Shown here: positions 8,281 to 14,024 of the stretch, piece by piece
Layout: each line of letters begins with the position of its first letter
Position numbering within the stretch: position 1 is the stretch's first letter
IMG/VR virus record: IMGVR_UViG_3300050014_000182
Location: 1 to 28,473 of that record
Direction: 5' to 3' (one strand)
Source of the DNA: a virus
DNA length: 28,473 nucleotides
Translations under genes and position numbers: made by a program
Notes under the pieces: generated by a model
Told to the model about the DNA's origin: nothing
The model's database searches: none
Seen by the model: the letters and a program-made list of their open reading frames with translations, nothing else

Positions 8281-8594
8281 TTTTTTTTTGCCAAGGTGTC
8301 AATCTCTTTATACAATGCGTCGCCGTCCTCGGGTGAAAGGTTGTTAATCCACTCACGGCTGAAAACAATTTCCGCTCCGGCTTCGTCCGTAATTTTCTTG
8401 ACGCAAATCTCAAAGGTCTTATATTTCACTTCCAATAAAACGCTCGGGTCAAAACTGTTCAAGCCGTCTTGGTTAACGTTCGCTCCTTTGATAAGGCAAT
8501 TTTGTATCTGCTCTTTTTCGCCCCAAGTAATGAACTCCAAAACGTCAACGTCGTAGTGGCTTAACTTAATTTTTTTTGTAGGTCTGTTTTCCAT
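8277..8594 (-). CDS. Tail assembly chaperone (G-like, zero frame product)
   Basis: 105 residues, between the major tail protein and the tape measure gene, where siphophages carry the G-type chaperone that coats the tape measure protein during tail assembly. It starts MENRPTKKIKLSHYDVDVLEFITWGEKEQIQNCLIKG and has the usual beta-then-helix layout (EVKYKTFEICVKKI). It ends LAKKK then TAG, and the three Lys codons plus one preceding A are a run of ten A bases at which ribosomes can slip. Its leader is the only one here with an AAGGA motif (14 bases before ATG), and that motif lies in a structured region (8604-8652). The family is set by position and by the frameshift arrangement. Confidence 0.8.
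   Translation of the reverse strand: MENRPTKKIKLSHYDVDVLEFITWGEKEQIQNCLIKGANVNQDGLNSFDPSVLLEVKYKTFEICVKKITDEAGAEIVFSREWINNLSPEDGDALYKEIDTLAKKK
8280..8289 (-). promoter_or_regulatory. A10 slippery site for -1 programmed frameshift
   Basis: On the coding strand the end of the chaperone frame is TTG GCA AAA AAA AAA TAG, with ten A bases at 8289-8280. An A-AAA-AAA heptamer is a known -1 slip site. A one-base slip back reads ATA GTT TTG GAC GAT TGG and enters the frame of 8080-8280. The zero-frame stop follows the run at once, which can raise slippage. Homopolymer slippage by the polymerase could give the same outcome. Confidence 0.75.
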
Positions 8595-8603
8595 AAAATT
8601 GTT

Positions 8604-8652
8604 TTCTGTCCTTCTGGTTGTTCGGGCGGACAGAAGTGCCGTCGCAACCAGA
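8604..8652 (-). promoter_or_regulatory. Structured 5' leader with two interlocked stems before the chaperone gene
   Basis: Two inverted repeats cross each other. In plus coordinates, TTCTGTCC (8604-8611) pairs with GGACAGAA (8628-8635), and TCTGGTTG (8613-8620) pairs with CAACCAGA (8645-8652); each is 8 bp. In the mRNA the order is B, A, B', A', so the stems form either a pseudoknot or two mutually exclusive hairpins with loops of 24 and 16 bases. With only one base between B' and A' (8612), a full pseudoknot is strained and an alternating switch is easier to build. The AAGGA motif, the only SD-like one seen in this window, lies across the two stems, and the ATG is 9 bases further on. Confidence 0.65.
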
Positions 8653-8683
8653 GGAACAATTTATATTAATAAATTATTTAAAA

Positions 8684-9673
8684 CTAAACTGTCGGGGCAG
8701 TAGCGTATTCGGTGGTGACGTTCCGCAGAATTAATTTGCTCTGCTTGCTATCCGTCGCATTATAGTAGGCCTTGAAGCCAACTTCCTCGGTGACGACGGC
8801 GTCGGCTTTCCCGCTCCGTGTCCAACTGTTAATCATAACCTTGTAAAAGGTGAAGGTCAAAGTCGGTTTTGAAATAGCCCCAATGGTCGTATCGCCCAAA
8901 ATAGTAATGCTCATATACTTCGGGGTATCGACTAAACTCAAATCTTTGAAGGTCGTAGCGTCAAAGTTTTTAACGAACTTGCCCTCAATGCTGAACTTGG
9001 AATTATAAACGTCGTTTGGCGTCGCACTTCCAAGAATAAAATCCTGTATCGCTCCGCTATCAAACTTAATATCAACTTGCTTAACCTTGGTTGCGGTCGC
9101 ACCCGGAAGGCCGGCCTCGGTATCGGCAATCTTAACGGTTATGTCCTTGCCAATAAAGTCGTATTCGGTGTTATAGACCGGAGAAGCCACGCTTGCTCCG
9201 CTCGCCTTGCCAACAAAGCCGGCGGTGTATTTCACGAAGTCATTAACAACGCACTTAATTTCCAAGGCCTTAACCATACAATTTGAAAATGCTTTCTGCT
9301 GTATGCTTCCATCCTTGGCGTAAACTGAAAGCGAAGCGTGACTAATGCTTTCTGCCAAAGTGAAGGTATGGTCGTAGGCGGTTGTTTCCACCACGGCCGA
9401 ATTAATCGCTCCGTAAAGGTTATAAAATAAATAACCAATGGCGTCGGCGTGAACGTTGCCTTCAAGGTTGCCCTCAATCCAAAGTTTTACAACTCGTCTT
9501 TGGTCGCCTTCGCTTAAAGTGTTATGGACGCTTTCGTCGTCCTTAACTTCCGCCTTCTCTACAATGCCGGCGGTCACATTTTTAACCCACTTCTCTACGG
9601 TAGCCGGTGACGTGCCTCTCACGTTTTCCACGCTATAACCGACTTCTAAATTGCGTCCGATTATGTCTGCCAT
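8684..9673 (-). CDS. Major tail (tube) protein
   Basis: 329 residues. MADIIGRNLEVGYSVENVRGTSPATVEKWVKN is the usual opening of the tube family that starts with a G-x-x-x-E-x-x-x-G-T pattern. The segment LWIEGNLEGNVHADAIGYLFYNLYGAI matches the conserved G-N-x-x-A-x-x-x-G-x-L-L core. The C-terminal part holds beta strands (KPTLTFTFYKVMINSWTRSG; EEVGFKAYYNATDSKQSKLIL) of the tube fold. Many copies stack to form the tail tube, and two short C-terminal regions may decorate it. It follows the tail terminator gene by 75 bases and is preceded by a 16-bp hairpin. No sheath gene is near, so the tail is non-contractile. Confidence 0.8.
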   Translation of the reverse strand: MADIIGRNLEVGYSVENVRGTSPATVEKWVKNVTAGIVEKAEVKDDESVHNTLSEGDQRRVVKLWIEGNLEGNVHADAIGYLFYNLYGAINSAVVETTAYDHTFTLAESISHASLSVYAKDGSIQQKAFSNCMVKALEIKCVVNDFVKYTAGFVGKASGASVASPVYNTEYDFIGKDITVKIADTEAGLPGATATKVKQVDIKFDSGAIQDFILGSATPNDVYNSKFSIEGKFVKNFDATTFKDLSLVDTPKYMSITILGDTTIGAISKPTLTFTFYKVMINSWTRSGKADAVVTEEVGFKAYYNATDSKQSKLILRNVTTEYATAPTV

Positions 9674-9685
9674 AATTTTGCTTTA

Positions 9686-9723
9686 TTCTTATTTCAATTT
9701 AATGGTTAAAGTTGAGATAAGAA
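9686..9723 (-). promoter_or_regulatory. Long AT-rich hairpin in the leader of the major tail protein gene
   Basis: In the mRNA the order is UUCUUAU, UCAA, UUUAA, loop CCA, UUAAA, UUGA, AUAAGAA: stems of 7, 4 and 5 bp with one mismatch and one bulged base, 16 pairs in all. It ends 12 bases before the ATG at 9673. A TATAAT (9726-9731) lies just upstream of the hairpin but has no convincing -35 element, so a promoter there is doubtful. A hairpin at the 5' side of an abundant structural gene could protect the message or mark a processing site. Confidence 0.65.
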
Positions 9724-9748
9724 AAATTATATTTTAATTTTTATTATG

Positions 9749-10177
9749 TTAATTATTTGTATTAAGTTCAATGGTCAAAGAAAGTTCACACACCGCTTCC
9801 AAGCCCTTATCGGTTTTATTCACGCTCCAAGTTCCGCTCGTCAATGTCGCCCATACTCGGTGGCCGTCAATCGTCCCGCCATTATAGTCCGTATCAAATT
9901 GCTGAATAATATCGTCCACAACGTTCGGCAGGGTGGTGGCGAATATCTGCTTAATGGTTGTCTGCTCCGCTCCCACAATAACCCAAAGTTTAAACTTATA
10001 GGCCTTTCGGTTTTCCGCCGTGCTTTCGTAGGCGTTCGTCATTGCGTCCGGCATAAATATCACGGCCGGATAAGCGTTGACGAGGTCGCACGGGTGCGGT
10101 AGCACCAATGCCAACTTCGTCACCTTAGCAAGGGTAGTTGAAATGTAAGTCATCAATGTCGTATATTTCGCACTCAT
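9749..10177 (-). CDS. Tail terminator / tail completion protein
   Basis: 142 residues at the place of gpU/tail terminator proteins, between the HK97 gp10-like gene and the tube gene. It opens with helix MSAKYTTLMTYISTTLAKVTKLA, then a strand block LVLPHPCDLVNAYPAVIFMPDA, a mid region with KAYKFKLWVIV, then FATTLPNVVDDIIQQFD and a terminal strand GLEAVCELSLTIELN. This helix-strand-strand-helix-strand order is that of the gpU/DUF806-like fold that caps the tail tube and joins it to the head. The call rests on order and fold pattern. A leader with three GGCC motifs precedes it. Confidence 0.6.
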   Translation of the reverse strand: MSAKYTTLMTYISTTLAKVTKLALVLPHPCDLVNAYPAVIFMPDAMTNAYESTAENRKAYKFKLWVIVGAEQTTIKQIFATTLPNVVDDIIQQFDTDYNGGTIDGHRVWATLTSGTWSVNKTDKGLEAVCELSLTIELNTNN

Positions 10178-10293
10178 ATCGTTTTTTCGGCCTGTTCTGG
10201 CCTGTTATAGTTAATTTATAGGCCTCTGGAAGGCAATATAAAGCAAGTTTCGGGGAAAGTTGGCTATTGGGTCGTCCGGCTCTGGCTCGTTCA

Positions 10294-10671
10294 CTACGAG
10301 GCCAATGCTCGGATAATCTCGTCCCCCATTTCGCTTTCCAAATTGTTCACCTGCTGTTCCTCGGTTGTCATTGCGTAGTCCAACCACGGCCGGCCTTTGT
10401 GAACTGCTTCGGCGTAGGGTGCGGTCGGTCTAATGCTCGCTTGGAACGCTCCGACTTGGTCAATGTGCGTATCTCTTAAATTGCCGGTGCGAACTGGGCT
10501 TCCGCCCCCGCTCATACCAATCCGCCAAGGGTTGTTTTGTATCTGGCTTCTGTAAAGTGCCACGGCTCTCACTAAAAATCTACTCACCTGCGTCGCCACT
10601 ACCTGCGGGTTTTTCTGTATGGCGTCTTGGAACTCTTTTAAACCGAATATTTGTATATTGTAGTCCGCCAT
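10294..10671 (-). CDS. HK97 gp10-like head-tail joining / tail completion protein
   Basis: 125 residues. Conserved motifs are a helix start (MADYNIQIFGLKEFQDAIQ), SGGGSPVRTGNLRDTH (55-70) with the R-T-G-x-L-R core, then IRPTAPYAEAVHKGRPWLDYA (82-104) with the Y-A-x-x-V/H-x-G-R signature. This is the HK97 gp10-like family (PF04883), which sits between head and tail in siphophages. Neighbours on both sides are head closure and terminator genes, in the usual order. A final helix ends MGDEIIRALAS. The start has the AT-rich leader AAGATAAAAAT. Confidence 0.75.
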   Translation of the reverse strand: MADYNIQIFGLKEFQDAIQKNPQVVATQVSRFLVRAVALYRSQIQNNPWRIGMSGGGSPVRTGNLRDTHIDQVGAFQASIRPTAPYAEAVHKGRPWLDYAMTTEEQQVNNLESEMGDEIIRALAS

Positions 10672-10683
10672 ATTTTTATCTTG

Positions 10684-11007
10684 TTAAACGCTTACATAAG
10701 TTTCGGCTCGCTCGGCGATAATCTGTAAATGCGTATTGCCCCCTAAATAATTATTATTGTTCAATGCTCGGACATTGTATTGGTATGTGCCGTCGTTAAT
10801 AATATCTCCGGCCTTGACGTCTGTTAAAGGAGAACACCAAATCGTAAAGGTCTTGGTCATCGCAAATCCTAAACTTTCGGTCAACTCGGGGTTGGTCGGT
10901 TGCTTGTGTCCATAGAAACTTCCAACTGATTGTAAGGAACTTTTATCGTTCGCCCACACCGGCCGTTGAATAGTGAATAAAGTTGTATAAAATCTGGTAA
11001 TTCCCAT
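10684..11007 (-). CDS. Head closure / head-tail adaptor protein
   Basis: 107 residues of beta character: MGITRFYTTLFTIQRPVW, MTKTFTIWCSPLTDVKAGDIINDGTYQYNVRALNNNNYLGGNTHLQIIAE. This size and fold (strands around a K-x-G-D-x-I-x-x-G turn) match the SPP1 gp16-like head closure proteins that sit on the adaptor ring. It follows the connector gene at once (11009) and precedes the gp10-like gene. The family is assigned from place and strand pattern, not from a long conserved motif. Confidence 0.65.
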   Translation of the reverse strand: MGITRFYTTLFTIQRPVWANDKSSLQSVGSFYGHKQPTNPELTESLGFAMTKTFTIWCSPLTDVKAGDIINDGTYQYNVRALNNNNYLGGNTHLQIIAERAETYVSV

Positions 11008-11008
11008 A

Positions 11009-11632
11009 TTAAAGTATTGCTTTTTTATAACTGTTCAAAATATTAATCGCTGATTTCAAACTCGCCCACTCCTCGCTCCCATTAATGTTATCGTAAGAAA
11101 CGGAATAACTGCCAATGCTTTCGCTCTTAACGGAAGCGTCCCCAAGTTGCCGGTTGGCGTTATACATACCAGAAGCAATAATCGTCGCACTCATCTGTAA
11201 ATCCTCGGGCGGTGTCGTCGCCCAACCCCACTTGGCTGTGATTTTCTGGTTTTGTATTCCCATTATAAAATAGTTGGCTCGGCTAAATATTTTTCTAATC
11301 GGCACGCCCCAAGCAGTATTGTTATTCGGCAAAGTATAATAGCGGTTTGCTCCTGTCTTGGGTATCTCACTGAAACTATCGCCGTAAGCGTTCACGCCCA
11401 CCTCAACCTTGGTAATCTCCACGCAGTCATCAATGGTCAACTCTTGGCTTCCGTCCCCGTTAAAGTAGCGGGCGGACGCTGTGCTGTCTGCCTTGAAACT
11501 CCGGCTCGTATAGCCGTCAATATAGGCCTGCGTCGCTAAAATGTAAGGGCTTAAATCATCGGCAATAGTAATGCCCCCAAGGAACGCTTGTATTAATGCT
11601 TTGGTCGTATATCCCTTATCGGTGGTTGGCAT
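11009..11632 (-). CDS. Head-tail connector (gp6/gp15-like adaptor)
   Basis: 207 residues. YTTKALIQAFLGGITIADDLSPYILATQAYIDGYTSRSF (8-46) is the helical N-terminus of the HK97 gp6/SPP1 gp15-like adaptor. A beta insert with NGDGSQELTIDDCVEITKV and YYTLPNNNTAWGVPIRKIF follows. Then KITAKWGWATTPPEDLQMSATIIASGMY is the conserved G-W/Y-x-x-P-x-D-L/I-x-A helix of that family. The C-terminus returns to helix (SLKSAINILNSYKKAIL). The protein forms the 12- or 13-fold ring on the portal. The gene's first 17 bases overlap the stop region of the short gene at 11616-11771. Confidence 0.75.
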   Translation of the reverse strand: MPTTDKGYTTKALIQAFLGGITIADDLSPYILATQAYIDGYTSRSFKADSTASARYFNGDGSQELTIDDCVEITKVEVGVNAYGDSFSEIPKTGANRYYTLPNNNTAWGVPIRKIFSRANYFIMGIQNQKITAKWGWATTPPEDLQMSATIIASGMYNANRQLGDASVKSESIGSYSVSYDNINGSEEWASLKSAINILNSYKKAIL

Positions 11633-11771
11633 AATTTTGTTTGGTTAAATAATTAAAGTTTTCAATACCCCGCACCTCGCTAATCAAAACAAGGTTTGGG
11701 TTTTCAATCGGCCTCTGCGAATAGACTTTCAGTCCGGTGTTTTTATTTTGGTATATATATCTGTAAATCAT
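11616..11771 (-). CDS. Small head-region protein, 51 residues
   Basis: ATG at 11771-11769, TAA at 11618-11616. The product starts MIYRYIYQNKNTGLKVYSQRP and ends QNYANHR. It is preceded by the leader GCAAAAAATT and starts 18 bases after a hairpin. A small ORF of similar make-up (Y-x-Y at the N-terminus, then K-N-x-x-T-G-x-K-V-Y/F-S) is common between capsid and connector genes in related phages, where its function is unknown. The overlap with the connector start (17 bases) suggests translational coupling. It has low aliphatic content, no signal and no zinc motif. Confidence 0.7.
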   Translation of the reverse strand: MIYRYIYQNKNTGLKVYSQRPIENPNLVLISEVRGIENFNYLTKQNYANHR

Positions 11772-11787
11772 AATTTTTTGCTTTACG

Positions 11788-11814
11788 GGGCAGAGGAATA
11801 ATAAGCCCCTGCCC
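11788..11814 (-). promoter_or_regulatory. Stable hairpin after the major capsid gene
   Basis: In the transcript GGGCAGGGG (from 11814 down) pairs with CCUCUGCCC (ending at 11788) over 9 pairs, one being G-U, with a 9-base loop. It begins 18 bases after the capsid stop. There is no U tract: CGUAAAGCAAAAAA follows. It is therefore more likely an mRNA-stabilising or partial-termination hairpin than a full terminator. It can protect the capsid message from 3' decay and lower expression of later genes. Confidence 0.7.
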
Positions 11815-11832
11815 TAAAAACAAACAATCAAC

Positions 11833-13035
11833 TTAAATGCTTGAAGTCTTGGTTAAAAGTCTGGTCATTGCTTTCGGTAAGATAGCAATGTATCCAACAC
11901 GTTCCACCCAACGGATTGCTTGGCGGTCGGTGGTGATTAAATTAATATCAGCATTATCGTCAATGTTTCTAATAACACCGGCGTCAAACTGCTTAACGTT
12001 AATCGCTCCTTTGTAGCCCAAGATACAGGCTTTCTTCATATCGCCGAATAAAACGAAGCCGGTATTATCAGCGTCGTCGGCAACAGAAGGCATTGCTTCA
12101 ACTAACACCACCGGATAATTCCAAATGGTTTGAACATTGCCAGCACTCGGGGCTTGGTAAATATACACACCACTGTCGCTCGCTTTCAATTTTCTAACGA
12201 TTGAAAGGATAGAACGGTGCATATAAAACTTGCCGTTGGCTAATGCTCCCTGCGGAGTGGCGTCCACCATATCCAACAGGTCGTCGGCGGTCAAACCTTC
12301 AATGGTTGTTCCGGCCAAAGTCACCTTGTTCAAAGAACTATTGTTCAATAAACCGGTGAAGCTACCAAACGGGGTAGTGCCGTCGCCTGCGAAAAAGGCC
12401 AAGTCCTCTTGCTTCGCAAAACCTTCCGCAACCCTTTCGGTTAAGAAGGAAGCCAAGTCAATTTCCTCGTCCTCTAACAATTCGTCGGTCATAGAAACGA
12501 TAGTCGCTAATTTGTTCAGCACTAATTCGCTCTGGCCTAAAACGGTTTGAGTAGAGCCAATGACATCGCCTTCGTCAACCCAGAATACTGATAAATCAGT
12601 CACAAGGTCGTTTGCTTTATAGGAGTTCTTGGAAAGTTGAATAGCCAACATTTCTTGACGGGCAATACCATAGTTGGTAATTAAGTGACGGATTTCCGCA
12701 CTCAATTCAAACGTCACGGTATAGCCGGCGTAAGGACTGCCTTGAACGTCGGTGGACATTTCTTTACACAGAACGGTCTTAATCAATTTCCGGCATTGCT
12801 CGTTTAAGAGTTTTCTGTCGGCTTTGATTTCCGGATTATACATACCGGCTTTTTTCTCGGAAAGTTCTGCTTGCTTCTCCATAAAGGCTTTCACTTCGCC
12901 CTTCACGTTAGCCTCAATGCTCTTAACGGATTTGCTTATTGCTTTTTCAATCGCTTCGGCAACTTCCGCTTCCTCTTTGGTTTCCTCTACTTTTTCGTCC
13001 TCTACTTTTTCGTCCTCAATTTTTTTGTCGTCCAT
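11833..13035 (-). CDS. Major capsid protein, HK97 fold
   Basis: 400 residues. Residues 1-90 are charged and helical (acidic repeats of EDEKVE, then AEAIEKAISKSVKSIEANVKGEV) and look like a delta/scaffold domain that is normally cleaved. The rest follows the HK97 pattern: FWVDEGDVIGSTQTVLGQSELVLNKLATIVSMTDELLEDEEIDLASFLTERVAEGFAKQEDLAFFAGDGTTPFGSFTGLL is the E-loop end, spine helix and G-D-G-T-x-x-P/x-G turn. KFYMHRSILSIVRKLKASDSG and GYPVVLVEAMPS-like NYPVVLVEAMPS are the P-domain. The C-terminus VGYIAILPKAMTRLL matches the last strand. The protein forms the icosahedral head, and the protease upstream in the operon probably cuts the N-terminal domain. A hairpin follows its stop. Confidence 0.9.
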   Translation of the reverse strand: MDDKKIEDEKVEDEKVEETKEEAEVAEAIEKAISKSVKSIEANVKGEVKAFMEKQAELSEKKAGMYNPEIKADRKLLNEQCRKLIKTVLCKEMSTDVQGSPYAGYTVTFELSAEIRHLITNYGIARQEMLAIQLSKNSYKANDLVTDLSVFWVDEGDVIGSTQTVLGQSELVLNKLATIVSMTDELLEDEEIDLASFLTERVAEGFAKQEDLAFFAGDGTTPFGSFTGLLNNSSLNKVTLAGTTIEGLTADDLLDMVDATPQGALANGKFYMHRSILSIVRKLKASDSGVYIYQAPSAGNVQTIWNYPVVLVEAMPSVADDADNTGFVLFGDMKKACILGYKGAINVKQFDAGVIRNIDDNADINLITTDRQAIRWVERVGYIAILPKAMTRLLTKTSSI

Positions 13036-13048
13036 ATTTTTGTTATTC

Positions 13049-13990
13049 TTAATTTTTTAATTTATATAAACTTCTAATCGCTTTGTGTATTAAACGATTG
13101 CTCTCAACTCTAACGTCCTTTGCAGGGCGTGTATCGGCCTTTGTTTCCTCGTTGATAAGTTTAATAGCGATTATAACTTTATTTAATGCTTTTAGTTTTC
13201 TGTCCTCGGCGGTCTTGAAAGCGTCAAGGATTTTCCGGCTCGCACTTTTTGCTTCGGTCTTGTTCTCGGGGTCGGTTATGCTGTCGCTAACTTTTTCTTT
13301 TTCGACTTCGGCTTCGGTGTCGGTGTCGGTGTCGGGCTTGGCGTCGGTTGCGGTGTCGGCGTTATCTCCGGCGTCGGCGTCGCCAGTTCCGTTTCCTGTA
13401 TCGGCTTCATTATTTTCTCCTGCTCTATCTCCACCACTATCGTCGTCGGCGATGGCGTCGCCTTCATCGCTTCCCTCACCTTCACTATGTTTCGTATTGC
13501 TTCGCTCATAAAGTTTGTCAACCTCAATCCCTTTCGCCTTGGCTAACGCCATTGCGTTGGCCGGAACGGAAACGGCAGAGATTTCTAATAATTCGCTTTT
13601 TAAAATCTGGTTAGTGTCATCAAACTCCTTGGGAATAAAGCCCACGGAAAAGGCATTAAGAAAACCGCCGGCGTAAAGGTCAAAGATAATCTTGGCCTTC
13701 GGGTTTTCAAGGGTGGCAAACTTAATGTCGCCCTCTAATCGTTTCTCACCGGTCGCTTCGTCCTTAATAACTTTAATGCTCACGGCCTTCCCGATAACGT
13801 CGGTAGCGTCGCCGTAGTTATGGCTGTTCAAAATGACGGGATTGGCCTTAAAGTTTTTCAAGTCCCAATTTTGAACAACAACTTCGCCGTGTCTGTCCTC
13901 ATCGGCGGTGGAGAATATCGCTTCAAGGGTGGCGTTAGCAACGTCCACTTTTTTGAGCATTATATTCATTTTAATCAATGTTTTTTCCAT
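13049..13990 (-). CDS. Prohead protease with acidic linker and helical C-terminal domain
   Basis: 313 residues. The N-terminal 150 residues are a HK97 gp4-like (U35) serine protease: PVILNSHNYGDATDVIGKAV (51-70) with candidate catalytic H57, LNAFSVGF (111-118) with S115, and ELLEISAVSVPANAMAL (133-149) with E136. Residues about 167-245 form an acidic low-complexity linker of D, A, T, G and E, including a TDTDTE stretch coded by GTCGGT-type repeats. Residues 248-313 are a basic helical domain (SRKILDAFKTAEDRKLKALNKVIIAIKLI), perhaps scaffold or capsid binding. The enzyme cleaves the capsid delta domain during maturation. The ATG at 13990 is in a good AT-rich leader; M8 and M11 are other options. 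Confidence 0.8.
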   Translation of the reverse strand: MEKTLIKMNIMLKKVDVANATLEAIFSTADEDRHGEVVVQNWDLKNFKANPVILNSHNYGDATDVIGKAVSIKVIKDEATGEKRLEGDIKFATLENPKAKIIFDLYAGGFLNAFSVGFIPKEFDDTNQILKSELLEISAVSVPANAMALAKAKGIEVDKLYERSNTKHSEGEGSDEGDAIADDDSGGDRAGENNEADTGNGTGDADAGDNADTATDAKPDTDTDTEAEVEKEKVSDSITDPENKTEAKSASRKILDAFKTAEDRKLKALNKVIIAIKLINEETKADTRPAKDVRVESNRLIHKAIRSLYKLKN

Positions 13991-14024
13991 ATAGTTTGGA
14001 ATTATTTATAAATGAGTTAATAAT

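Noticed and set aside
13276-13527. Minus-strand frame rich in Pro and Thr inside the protease gene
   Set aside because: It is the alternate reading of the same GTCGGT-like simple repeats. The protease frame has clear motifs on both sides, and this frame has no own leader.
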